From NCBI GenBank assembly GCA_037157565.1, contig JAZHRO010000013.1, positions 74,951,501-75,015,500 on the forward strand: a stretch of 64,000 nt of DNA, written 5' to 3'. This document shows positions 47,301-60,900 of the stretch, in pieces. Made by a program: the position numbers and the translations under genes. This DNA is from Thalassia testudinum (taxonomy: Eukaryota; Streptophyta; Magnoliopsida; Alismatales; Hydrocharitaceae). Positions within the stretch are counted from its first letter, which is position 1. Every line of letters starts with the position of its first letter. The notes under the pieces were generated by a model that was not told the origin of the DNA, made no database searches, and saw only the letters and a program-made list of their open reading frames with translations.

Positions 47301-50300
47301 TAGGTTTCTTGAGAGTTAGGTTAGGATTTCTTATTTTGTTATATTATCATTAGGATTTGATTTGATTCTATTTTGTTTCCAAATTAGGTAGGATTAGGAT
47401 TACTATTGTTATTTCCTCCTTTGTATAAAGAGGGCTTGATTGTCTTTCATCAATAATGTGAATTGCTTATTATTTCTTCCACATGGTATCATAGTAGGGA
47501 ATCCTTGGGTCCCTCCTTCCCCTCCCTCTCACACACACTGTTTCTTTCTCTCTCCCCTTTAGAGGTGCTGTTGGTCCCTTTCTTTGCCTGGGGGTGCATG
47601 CTACCTCCCTTTCCTGTGGCTTGCGTTGCCTTTGCGTGTTGCTCCTCTCTCTCTCTTTGGATCTCTCATCACCATAGATTCCCTTCTATCTTTCGTTAGA
47701 TCCACCATTGTTGCCGTCGTCACTCCCCTCCCTCACCGGCTCCATTGCTCTCTTGTCCTTTCTCTCTTAGTGCTGCTAATTGAAAGGAGGGGCACAATCA
47801 ACCCCTCTCATCTCCCTTTGTTGGTTTACGTGATCGGCCTCCTTCTGTCGGTGCTTGCTCTCCTTGTGCATGATTCCACGTCTTGATGGTTGAGTCGGAG
47901 TCCTTCATGGTGACTTCTGAGGCCAAGAATTTGGCCTCTATACTTGTTCAAGGAACCATGATAAATTGTAGAGTTCCTTGAATTGCATGCTTTGTTGTTG
48001 TGCCTTTTGCATCTTCATGGGAGGACAAGACAATTTGTACATCCTGATATAGAAAGGTCCTAACTCCCAAGATGGCGCAAAATATAAAAAGTGGGAGGAT
48101 AATTTTTTTGTCATGAATTGACTGATGAACGATATTGATCACTCGATTGCATCCAATATGCTTTACAAGGAGTACATGAAGGAGATTTAGGATATGCTTG
48201 AGAAGACGTATTCCTAGAAGACGAGTAGTTCCCACTTGGGTAATATCTATCGGAGGATCTGGAATACTAATTAGGGTGACATGACCCTGGTTAAGTACTT
48301 CACGACCCTTGAATGTTTATTTAAGGAACTTGCTATCTATCAGCCTGCTTGCTGTGATAACTAGGTCATGGAACATGGGTAGTGGTGGGCGTACAAGTTT
48401 CTAGCTGGTCTTAGTTCTCGGTACCACTTTGCACGTGACCAGATTCTCTCTGCTAACATAGTGTTGGATCTGGAGACGATCTATAGTTGTCTTTAGAGGA
48501 TAAGAGATCGAGCAGCCGCTTACATTTACTCCAACTACGATCCTGATACCTCTGTTCTCATGGCTTCTAAAGGGAGAGGTGGTTGTTCAGGTGACTCTGC
48601 TAGACGTGGACGTCGATGAGGTTGTGTCTTCTCTCCATGCATTCATTGCAAATGGACGAATCACCCAGTTGAAAAATGCTGGGAGAAATTCAGTAAGCCA
48701 GCCTAGTTTAACCAATTGACAACGACTGAGATTCTTGTGATTGAGATGACTCTAGCTTAGCCTCCCATGCCCTTCACCACAACAAATATGGACTGTCCAA
48801 GGAATCTCTTGAAGAGTGATGGTTCTTCTTCTATTATTGTAGTTGTGATAGCCATTAATGTTACAACATGATTCGCTACATAGCCTACTCCTGCATCTAC
48901 TTCTGCCAACCCTTTCGAGGATGTGGATGATGTTAATGATCGGTGGGGGAACTGCGCATGATGTTCATTCTCTACCTACTCTTGCTTGATATCTCTTGCC
49001 TGAATGCCACGACCCTTTTTTTTTTCTCTTCTCTAAAGAAGGAAGGCTTTTCACTGGATAGAGGCACCTGCTTGCCTACCTACTCTAGCTCGACGATTAT
49101 GTCCTTGGGGGGGAGTCCTAGTTTTATTCTGTTTTATGCAAGTTGGGCATTGCACGTTCCAACTTGGGGAGGAGTGTTAGTGATAAAATTAGAAATAGGA
49201 ATAATTGGCTTGTTAGGATTTCTTATTTTGTTATGTAATCACTAGGGTTTGATTTGATTTGATTTTATCTTGTTTTCAAATTAGTTAGGAGTAGGATTAC
49301 TATTGTTATCCCCTCTCTATATATAAAGAGGGGCTGATAATTATTTCTTCCATAGTAACTACTTTTCCTAATATTACTGATGATTCTCATAGTTTTGATG
49401 TACAGGGACTATAGATAAATTGAGTACTCGAGGGTTTAGGTACACCACATCGCCTGCAATAATAATGCATATGAAGATGTCACCGAAGGTGATGATCTTG
49501 ACCTCTCTTTTGCCTTGTGCAAAGGTACTTGGTCGTGTACCATGCATCCCATCACTTTTTGAGAGGGACTTCTCGAATAGAAATGGTGCCAAGCCATGGA
49601 GGATAAGATATCTTGATTTTTTAGGGCACGTGGAGTCTTATCGAGCTTGGTGAGTTTTGGCTTGTTTTTATGCTTATGTATTTTTTTTGTTATTTTCTCA
49701 TTCTATCTAGGTCTGCATGTAATTTTTCAATCCTTTATACATTGAGGATTAAGTTTTTTCAATATCAATCAATCTTATTTCTTTCAACTTGGTATCAGAG
49801 TAGCGATAATAGGTCGGTGCGTGATACCCTCCTTGATTCCTATATCTTTTTCTTTACCAAACAGGAATCACAAAAAAAAAAAACCTTAAAAGCAAGACAC
49901 TAAGGCTTTTCAATCTTGTTTGGCCACTAACTCATCGGACCACTGCCTAGCCACCACCAACAAGCTGGTCTGTTGCCACTACCAACCCTCGCTCGTAGCT
50001 AACAACCGTTGTTGGCCACCTGGCAGCTGTTGACAAGTTCTTTTCCGGCCATTGCTAGCTAGAATAGGCCTTTGAGGGTTGCTTTGAGTCTTCATTTGGG
50101 CGTGAAACATGTCTTTTTGCTTGTCTTCATGACCCCAATCATTGTTTCAACCTTCATTAGAGTGTTTTTGGACTGGGTATGTCCTAAATCCGAACACTGG
50201 ACATATTCGATGTGTGATTCGAGGCCTTATAGCTATCCCATTCTTTTGGTGATCTTATGGCTCTAGTTAATATCATCTATGGAGTCTTTAGAGGCTTTGG

Positions 50301-53300
50301 AGGTGACATTGGAGCATATCATTGAAATGAGGAGTTATAAGAATCCACTCTTCGCTCTTATGGAGAGGTTAGATAGGACCAACTATGCTCAGTTGTTACA
50401 AATGCTTCTCATAACTATAGAGGGTCATTACAAAGACAATGTTCTATTTAAGCTAAAACCTAAGGAAATAGATGGCAAGCACACTACTTGGAAGAGGGAT
50501 AATGCTATAGTTTGTATCGGATCATGAAGGGTGTTGCCCTAAGAATTGAAGATGAGATTATGTGCTATTAGACTGCAAAGGAGATATGGGGGATTCTTAA
50601 AGATAAACATACTATGATCGCGTGCAACAAATGCATCAAATATTAGCCACTTCCACTGCCGTCTCTCCACCAGATTTTCCAGTTTTGGTCGCTCAAAACC
50701 TTAGATGTGATCCTGATTACAATTCAAGTAGTTGATGTGTGGCACTTGTTGATTACTAGCTAGGGAAACATTCATATTTCCTTGAACATGAGATTGACGG
50801 ATGCCTTATTATTTCTAGACTTTTCTATCAACCTACTCTCAATTAGTAGGATAACCAAGGAACTTAATTGTAGAGTTATATTTAATGTAGTCTTATGTGC
50901 CTTTCAAGATGTCCTGACTGGGAAGATAATTGGTGGATGTTGTGAAGGGGGAGTACATAGGTTATTTCAATTGCTGTTTACTACCTATGCCACTGTTCCC
51001 ATGTCCTCTACCTTTGCTTTTCAATGGCACTTGTGCTTCTCCTTCCTAAGCTCCGTTGTGTTATTTCTCATATTTCTCTTGGAGGTAAGATTGAGGGTGA
51101 GGCATGTTAGTTGGGGAAGTATCCGGAGCACATTTCTTACTAGTTAGACTTTGAGATCTAGATCTCTATCTGATCTCCTTCACATGGATGTCTAGCTTCC
51201 TAATTGTGTTCTTGATAGACTATGGCATCTCTGCTATTGGGTGATTGTTGACTATTTTCTTTTAAGCTGGGCATTTTTGTTGATCAGATGTAGAAATGAT
51301 CATTCAGAATTTCATTTTGGTGATGAAGACATAGTTTAAGGCTACTACTAAGGCTATTCATTCTAATGCCTTAGAGTTCTGCATAATGTTTTTTCGTGAC
51401 TTCTACATGTCATATGGAATTATATGACTTGTCCACATACTTCTTAGCAGAATGGTATTGTCAAGCGTAAACATTGCCACATCTTGGATGTTGCCAGGAC
51501 ACTATTGATATACAACAATGTACCTGAAACAGACTGGGGAGATGTGGTTTTTATAGCATATTATCTTATTAATCGTATGTCATCCTTAGTACTTGATGAA
51601 CAAATTCCGATACAACTATTATATCCAGATGGAGAATTATTTTCTTTTCAACCTTGTGTGGTATTAGTGTTATGATCCTATCTAGTGTTGCCATTATGTT
51701 GGCTTAGATGTGACATTTTTTGAGCCAGTTCTACATTTTTCTACAACGGGGTTGTATGTGAATATGGTTCCTGATATAGTGCTTATGCTAGTACCTTCCA
51801 CCCATTTGGAAGAGATTTTAGTCAATGTTACTCTAACCCTTGGTTCCTTAAGTCACAAGAGATCTCTAGTCACATTCCTTTTGACTTTTGAGCCTACACA
51901 TCCATCATCCCTGAAGAAAAAATAGGTCTAGATGGCATAAAGGATGTGTTGGTGAATGAAAATTTTGATACCCAAGTGAGAGATGCTTCAGCTGCAGATG
52001 AGTCGATAGGTGTTGGTGATAGTTGGATGCCATAACTGATTGGGATTAACTAATAGCTTTACGAAAGGCACGTTGTACTTGCACTATGCATCCCATTTCC
52101 AAGCATGTCTCTTTATGGTATGCCTTGGGTCATTTCAAGTAGTTCTCTCTAGCACTATTTGCCACATTGATTCCTAAATCTCATCATCAGGCTTTACTAG
52201 ATCCCTGATGGAGATAGGCTATGGAGGAAATGTCTGGTCTTATGTCTTGTAGTACCTAGGAGATTATTGATCTATCGCTTGATGCCACAGTAGTAGGGCT
52301 TAAATGTGTTTTCATCGTGAAGTACAACCCAGATGGATTAGTTGCGCAATATAAGGCTAGGTATATAGGACTTTATTTGACAGGTATTCCATGGAGATGC
52401 GACGTGACAACAAAGTTGTTACTTACATTGCCTATAATCTAATATTCCATGAGAGGACAAAGTACATTAAGGTGGGTTGCCATGACACAAGAGACCTTAT
52501 TTAGAAGGGGTTTATTCGTATCACTTATGCTTCTTCACAAGATCAAATGGTGGATATCTTTACCAAAGCACTTAGGCCTTTATTTAATAGATGTTCCAAG
52601 CTCAGCATGATGGACATCTATACTTTAGCTTGAGGGAAACTGTTGAGTTTGGGCTTATTTTTATGTTTCTATATGTTTTTTTGTTATTTTCTAATTCTAT
52701 GTAGGTTTGCTTGTAATTTTTCAATCCTCTGCACATTGAGGATTATGATTTTACAATAAGAATCAATCTACTCATATCTTTCAACTGAGCTTCCTTCTGA
52801 CATAGCCCTGGTTGGCTACCAATGGGTAGTTACCATGAAGTACCAACCTGATGGCTTAGCTAAAATATGTCTTCCCTTGTCATTAAGGGATACACTGAAA
52901 CTTACAATGTGAACTACTTTGACATCTCTTCATTGGCATGCCTGCACACACAGTCAAGATACTAATCTTGTTTCTATTTACTTGGATCTGCCCCTTTATC
53001 AGCTTGATGTGAAGTGTATATGCAACAACCTCCTGAATTTGAGACTAAAAGGAATTGTGCCCAAGTATGTACGCTCTACAAGGTGATTTATAGGCTTAAC
53101 TATGAACTTGGTTCCAGAAGTTGTCGGATGTCATGGAGAGGATTGCCTTTAAGAGGTTCTCCACATATCACTCTTCATTCAGAAGATAGATGGGGGAATT
53201 GTGATAATGTTGGTTGATGTGGATGGTATATAATGATTGGAATGAGGCTCAAGGTAACATGGTTATCGACGAGTTTCTAACCAAGCACTTTGTTACAAAT

Positions 53301-53840
53301 GATCTGGGGCTGTTCTAATACTTCCTTGGGATCGAAGCAGCCAGAAATGCTTGTAGAGTTGTATCATCTGAGAGGAAGTGTGCCACATGTTTGCTTCAAA
53401 AGATTGGCATGCTAAGTGCTAAACTACCCTCGATTCCCATGGATTCCATAGAGTAGGGTCATGTATATCCGTGAACCACTCAGGCTTTTGCCCCCACTCT
53501 AGCATTCTAGATGTCATGTAAATTTATCGAATGCCTTTCGGAAAAATGTGTATTATCTTAGTGTAGAGTTGTGATTTTGTGGCATTCTGGAATTTCCTGT
53601 TACTTTCTTCTTTTATGAAGTTCTGGTACTCTTCAAAAAAAAAAGAAGTTTTGGTACCCTTCTTAAAAAAAAAAGTTTGGTACTTGAAATTAAGTTGCTA
53701 TGGGTCATTGAAAGAAGTGTCCTGTGCCACATGAGAAACATATTTTCTATGTGAATGAATGAAAATGACAACTTTATGAATTTTAAATATCTTTTCTGCA
53801 AAAAACTGAAAGCTTTTTAATGAGGTGTCGTATTGGTCCT

Positions 53841-53884
<44 letters not shown>

Positions 53885-54856
53885 CAGCACGTAAAAATTA
53901 CTAAATGTGCACTATATGAAAACCATTAGATGAAGATCGTACGGTAGTATGATCAAAACTAATACAACCTAAAGTAACGAAGGTGGTTTTGTAATGCATC
54001 GATATTAATGGAAGTTGCTAAAAAAAATTTGCACAGATCATTCGTATAATAAAATATTCCTAAAAAGTGGGATGCAGTTAACGTCAATCCAAACATACAT
54101 TCTAAAAATAGATAGTGAATTAATTAGTAACAAAATGATATTGTTACTAAATGCTATACATTCCAAAAATACTAAAAACATCCAAAGAATTTCTACGTTC
54201 GAATGTTCAAAACAAGGAAAGAATATATTTTAAATTAATGAAAAAGAATTGTAACAGTAAATAATAACCGTTGTAATACAAATGTGTTATATTTGTGGCA
54301 TGAGCAAATAGTGCTTAACAGTAATGTCATTTAATACAAATTGTATTATTAATAGATCTCATATTACAAATATTTACCATAAAACAACTGCAAAAACTTG
54401 TATTACAAGTGAAAATAGATATGCATATAAACGATGAATTTGTATTACAATTATTTATTTTAATGAAAATGTAAAAATTTGTATTATAAGGGGAAAGTTG
54501 AATTGTAATACATAGGAAATGTTGTAATACAAATTTGTTTTAGTTAATAAGAGAGTTATAATACGATTAAGTATTAAGGCGATATGGTTACTTTCTAATA
54601 ATAATGTAATATTTGATTAATTGTATTCCAAATTTGATTTATCAATGAAGTCATAATACAACTCGACATTAATGTACACGGATATTTTTTAGAAATAGCA
54701 TAATGTTTGATTGAGTGCATTCCATATACAAATGGTGATTTTTTAAACCACCTTTTGACATGTGCAGTGGTTTTCATCAACGGAAAATATCATCCAACGG
54801 GAACAACGATAGACTTTTTTGTGGATTTATGAATGCAGTGCTCAATGGATACTTTT

Positions 54857-54917
<61 letters not shown>

Positions 54918-57900
54918 AAAAGGGTTTGTCCCTTGATATGCTATATTTTTATATAGCAAAGTTTGTTTAGCATCTCTCCAAGAAGCCTTTTATGCTACTA
55001 AGGGGTGGCTTGGTGGTAAACCCTCTCATTGACATCCAAGAGGTCATGGGATCAAGTCCCATGTCCTACACATTTGCCTTCTCAAAATTTTTTTAACATG
55101 CTTCCCTTGCAATTATGTTCTATGCTCAAATAGTCATTGTCTAAAACAAATTTCCGTGTTCAAGGTAATTTGTTACTAATTCAAGGCTCATTCACATTAA
55201 GATGCCAGATGCTGTTGTCGATTATGATTTATCAAATGGCAAGTGGCAGATAGTGCAACAGCAGAATTTGCTTCTTGAGAGGACAAGGACATTATATGGG
55301 ACTTCTGTTTTCAAAGACAGAAAAAATGCCATTTGTGCACATAGCACAGAAGCATGTGACAATTTGTGGAATGAATTGTCAGAGTTCTATGCTTGTGAGC
55401 ATTATGATGTTTCTTCAGAGGATGGAGTCCTTGTACCTTTAACTGTTGCATACTCAAGAAAGCAACAGCTTGAGGGATCTCCTGGTTTACTTCATGGCCA
55501 TGGTGCTTGTGGTGAGATACTAGATAAGCGATGGCGAAGTGAATTGAAAAGCCTTCTTGATCGGGGTTGGGTAGTTGCATATGCTGATGTGAGGTTAGCT
55601 TTTTATAATTTTCACCAGCTGTAACTTAATATTCTTGTTGTTATAGTTGTAGTGAAAATTTTCCTGTTTGTGCAGTGTGACTGTGCTCTTATATTGCAGA
55701 TCAAAGGCTAAACAGATTGGTAGGTCCATAATCCTTCAGGTTGAGGGTGACCGGATCCTGAACTTGGTAATTTCAGAAGGGCCCTTCATTGTCTAGCCAT
55801 CAAGTAGCAAGAAAAATGGTTGTTGTGCCTATGAAATTGTGCACATTGAAAATAAAATATTGAAAGTAGAAGTGATTGTCTGATAGATGGCTTGTATAGT
55901 CATTTATGCTGGTTCTCTTCCAATCCTTTTGCCTTTCTACATAGATTTTGCGAAGAAAGCGTTATTTTAGAATAATTTACAAAATGCCTAGGATAGATCC
56001 AAATAGATGCAAAGAGTCCATGTAGCCGACCCCACTTTATTTAGAAGAGGCTTGGTTGTTGTTGTAGCTAACAAAATGCATAGGCCCGAATGTTGCCTAA
56101 TCTTTTTGTTGTAGTATGCTCCTATGTACTATTTTATTATTTCTTGTTTTATTCTGGACATGTATTGTTATTTACCCACACCTTTCTTCTATATAAAGAG
56201 GTGTAAGGTTTTGTGATTTAGTAAGATGTTCATTCTCTTCCACTTGTTATCAGAGTAGCGATCTTAGATCGGTGTTCTGGTATTCCACCCTCATAAGGCC
56301 TTTGAATCCTAGCTACCTTACCCCTTTCTCCTCTGTCACGTCGTTGCTACCGCTAGCCATCGAGGCCATCGCACCATTGGCCAACAGTGTTGCTGGCGAC
56401 GGTCCTCTCTCCCTGCTCCAGCGAGGGAGCCACCTAGGCTCCTTGGGCGGCACCACTAGGGGGCTCCCCCATGCCTTAGCGCGCACCTACACCTGATCTA
56501 GGGGGGCTTTGGTAATCCTATTCTTGATTTCCAGGACTCTGTTTTCTTGGATTTTATGATCAGGAGGTCACCGTTTCTCTGATGAATTGATTTCAGATCT
56601 AAAAATATAGTTTTAGATAAGAAAATATAGTTTCACATATGTTCTTGTGGTTGTTTGGTCCCTGCTAGGCACGATGGCTTCACCCAAAGGTTTAGAGGTG
56701 ACATCGGATATCATTAGGGATGCAAGGAAATATAAGAATCTGTTCTTCACCCTGATTGCTAAGTTGAATGAGACTAACTATGCGAGATGATCTCACATGT
56801 TCCTTATGACTTTGGAGGGTCATGATAAGGAACATATTTCGAGCCCACCAACAAGACAGGAAAGCATGCTACATGGAAGAAGGATAATGCAATAGTATCA
56901 TGTATTACAAGATTGCTAAAGAGATATTGGATATTCTTCATGACATGTATTCCCATAAGAAGAATTATAACAAGGTGTTTTGGATACATCATGATATCAG
57001 CAGTCTAAAGCAGGAGTGCTAGACGCTTTCTCAATACTATACTTCTTTGAAGGGTCTTCTTGAGAAGTATAATGCTTGTACTCTCACGTGTACTTGCTCT
57101 ACTCAGAGGGAGTAACGCAGAGAGTATGTTGTTATGCAGTTTCTTGATGGTCTTAGTCCTGAGTATGAAGGAGCCCGCTCACAGATTCTAGTATTATCTG
57201 AGCTTCTCTCTCTGGAGGAGACTTATAGTAGGTTGAGTGGGATTGTTGTCAGGACACCTACTGATGTGATTGGACAGACTACCACACTAGCTGCCACTGG
57301 TGGACGTGGTGCACTCTCTACACATGATAGAGGGCATGGTAGGGGACTTACAGGTCGACTCCAAACCACTTGCACCTTCTGTGGCAAGCTTGGTCATGGG
57401 CAGGATATAGATACCATAGCTGTGATACTTTGTGGGTATTGAGGTGCCAGGAAGCAAGGATGAGATTGTTCATTCTTAGCGCAAGTATGCCCTTGATGTC
57501 CTCCAGGAGACTAGGATGTTAGGTGTTAAGCTTGCTAACATTCCTATGGATCCTAAAGGGCATCTATATGATGTAGGGTTAGTGATAGTGGACAACGGAT
57601 CCTATAGGCAACTTGTGCTTTATCTCACCATCACCAAACCAGATATTTTCCTTGCTGTGGGAAAGTTGAGCCAGTTCATGGAAAGACCTACTCAATAGCA
57701 TTGGGATGCAACGATTTAGGTGCTTAGGTACATGAAAAAGGCACTTAGTTGTAGTCTACTTTTCTCTAGAGGCACATCCATGGCAGTGGTTGGATATTTA
57801 GATGCAGACTATACAGGTAGCTCGATAGATAGGAAATCCACCATTGATTTTTGCACATATATTGCAGGAATCTAGTTACATGGAGGAGCAAAATATAGGG

Positions 57901-60900
57901 CCTGTGTGTAGATTTAATACTGAGTTGGAGTATCGTGCCGTGGCTTAGACAGTTGCTGAGATAGTTTAGGTGAAATCAGTGTTGCATGATTTACATGTCC
58001 AGCTTGAGATGCCAATGGAGATGTGATGTGACAACTGGGTTGCTACATATATTGCTAACAATTCGATGTTCCATGAGCACACCAAACATGTCAAGGTTGA
58101 TTGCCACTACACTTAGGATCTCATTCAGTGTGGGGTCATCTATATATCTCCAGTTGCCTCAGAAGATCAAACAACAGATATTTTCACTAAGCCCTTAGCC
58201 TGTTCCGCTTTCGATATTTGTTATATCAAGCTGAGCATGATTGACATTTATATTCCAGCTTGAGAGGGAGTGTTATAGTATACTCCTATGTACTATTTTA
58301 TTATTTCTTGTTTTATTTTGGACATGTACTGTTATTTGCCCGCACCTCTCTTCTATATAAAGAGGTGTAGGGTTTCATGATTTAGTAAGATTGTTCATTC
58401 TCTCACTCTTTTCATTCAAGGATCCTTTAAGTTAAAATTAGGCTTTCTTTCCTTGGTTGGAATCTACATCATGGATTCTTTGCTTGCTTGCATTCAGATT
58501 CATCTTGGGTCATGCGCAAATTTCAACTCCAAAACACCAAGATCACACTTGATTGCTCCTTTACTACACCTTTGATCATCTTGGATCTCTTTTGTAAAGT
58601 TCGTCATTTTACTTCTTATACACTTGAATTGGAGAATCGACACATTTTCTTTGCAGATGCATGTCTCTTTCATCTATCTTCTATACACAACACGACATCC
58701 TTGTCCCTGATAATCTCATTTTTTGTGCCCTGACATCCATCTTGGCATCTTCATTTCAGCTGTAGACATTCTTAGCATGTCTGCAATTGCACAACCTAAT
58801 ACTTGGATTGCAAATTACTTGGTATGTGTTACCATGTGCCTCTTAAAAGAAGTAAAGGTACATGACTTGTACATGTAAATGGGATTCGGTACCGTGGATT
58901 CAGTTTCCAGCAAATATGTGGTACATGTAACACAGCGAGGGCAAACATTATTGTGGTTGGATCAGTGTTGACATAAAAGGTCCTTTTGGGATCTGATAGT
59001 TACAACGACGACGTGATTTGTATTAGATCCAAGGCAGAATATGACCTTTCCGTAGCTGTTTGGCAGAGGAAGGTTGGTCACTAAAACATGCAGGAGACTT
59101 TGGGTACAAGATGTTCATACACGTTCTCTCTGCAGTTAGGGGGAGGAAGATGGCAGGCAACTTTTCCTGGTGTGCGACTTTGTTCAAGTTGTTTGGGCAC
59201 AGATGCAGTTGCTTGGTTTGTGGCGTGTGTATCTGGGTGATTTCTGGGCAGCCTTCAGGGAGTGGATGCAGATGGATATGTTTGCTTTAGTCAAGGCATC
59301 TGCAGCTTTGTGGACTATTGGGTTGCAACGGAATAGGTTACTTTTCAGGAATGAGGACCCTTGGGGGGAAATGTAGCAAGGGAAACACAGGGCTTGTATG
59401 ATTACTGGTCCAATCTGCCGTAAGCTTTTTTCTTGATGGTTGAATGAAGTGGATGGCTACTGAGCTCCAGTAACTGCCCTTTTACTTTCAAAAAAAAAAA
59501 AAAAAACAGATAAAAGATCCAAGTCAGAACAAGCCAAAATGATGAAATATTGTTTGGGCTCTTTCTCTTGAGCGCAAGTGCTGTTGTGTTGGGTATGAGA
59601 CTGTATGCCTAAAAGGTACTAGGGTCTGCTAATGCTTTGATTTAGACATCTAGATATCCTAACTGAACATTGTACTTTGATTATTTTATTACTTTATTAA
59701 TGTTTGGGTTACTAACCTTGATGGTGTCATCCTTTTATTTTAATAGAAATATAACACAATTATTTTGTCATTGAATTCTAAGTAAGTAATTCTTTTGGTT
59801 TGCTCATAGAGAACTCATGGTTTACCTGTTGTAGGGGTGGTGGTGGCAAGGGTAGAAAGTGGCATCTTGATGGAAAACGTACTCTAAAGGAAAATTCTAT
59901 TGCAGATTATATCTCCTGTGCCGAGTTCTTAATAAAAAAAAATATTGTTGAAGAGAACAAACTTGCAGGTTGGGGTTACAGTGCTGGTGGACTTTTGGTT
60001 GCTTCTGCTATTAATGCCCGCCCAGGTTTGTTTAGAGCTGCAGTTCTGAAGGTATATTCTCTAGCACGCTCCAACTTGTCCTTACAAGTAAATCTGGGCA
60101 GTTCATATTCTTGATTGGCGAGTAAAAAAAAATTGTGTTAGGTGACTGCTGTTTCCATCACTAATTAAGGCTGCATTTGGTAGCGTGTTAATTTTTGTAT
60201 AGGATAACTTTTAGGAAGGCTTTCCTTCTTGAAAAGAAAGAACTTTAAGGAAGGTTTAAGTTGAAGGAAGTTGTTCAGCTAGTTGGTGGAATTAGTAGTT
60301 GGTTTGATGTTACAAGTGAATCAATGTGTTATAAGTTGGTATTATTTAATTTGACTTGATTATTGTGTTATAAATCAAGAGGTACCTTATTCTCCTCTAG
60401 CATTGATGGTTGGGAATTGAATGCTACATGCAATTAGTTTTATTATAATATAATATTTTGAGTAATTGACATAATAATCCCTAAACTTACACTTGTATTT
60501 CAATATTATCCCCAAACTTTACAATATATCAATGTTGCTCTTAATGTTTCTAATTGTATCAATATAGCCCCTTCAACGTCTGTTGAGAGAATTGGGTTGT
60601 GGGTTTAGTACCACATTGGAAGATGTGGACTTTGTGTGTGAGTGGTGGCCTATAATAAGCATGTACTCTTCCCATATTCCTTTGAGAAGAAGAAATACAA
60701 ATCAGTGTCCTATTGGGGTCTTGTCTCGTGGTTTTCTCCCCTCTCTTCGTGAGTAGGGTTTCTACGTAAAACCTAAGTGTTCCTTGGTTGATTTTATTGC
60801 TTTGATTATTACTTGATTTTTCAACTTGGTATCAGAGCAAGTCACTCGTGGGTTTTATCTTTTGTTCGTATTCAATTCCACTTGTTATTAGGGTTCTTGT

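Larger units (their letters stand above)
40291..55201 (+). other. Intron 6 (14.9 kb), retrotransposon nest
   Basis: The donor is GTATGC and the acceptor region ends TTCACATTAAG. The intron holds an old copia element (copia-1, 41374 to about 53460) into which later elements inserted: a Mutator-like element, an unassigned LTR-like block, a small copia element and copia-2. TA microsatellites, poly(A) micro-insertions and a tRNA-like SINE fragment lie outside the nest. Confidence 0.85.
56107..58407 (+). mobile_element. copia-3 element, internally deleted, with target duplication
   Basis: The LTRs at 56107-56244 and 58271-58407 (about 137 bp) are very similar, each with TATATAAAGAGGTGTA. The 5-bp duplication CTTTT lies at 56102-56106 and 58408-58412. 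The primer binding site variant TGTTATCAGAG is at 56245 and the polypurine tract TTGAGAGGGAG is just before 58271. The interior holds gag directly followed by RNase H. Confidence 0.85.
55594..59834 (+). other. Intron 7 (4.2 kb)
   Basis: The donor is GTTAGC and the acceptor is CTGTTGTAG. The intron holds an RTE tail insertion, copia-3 and a truncated L1-type LINE. The stretches 55594-55978, 58413-59024 and 59530-59834 show nothing I recognise. Confidence 0.85.

Noticed and set aside
55001..55060. A functional tRNA gene
   Set aside because: Only the A and B boxes are tRNA-like; no cloverleaf with a matching acceptor stem could be drawn.
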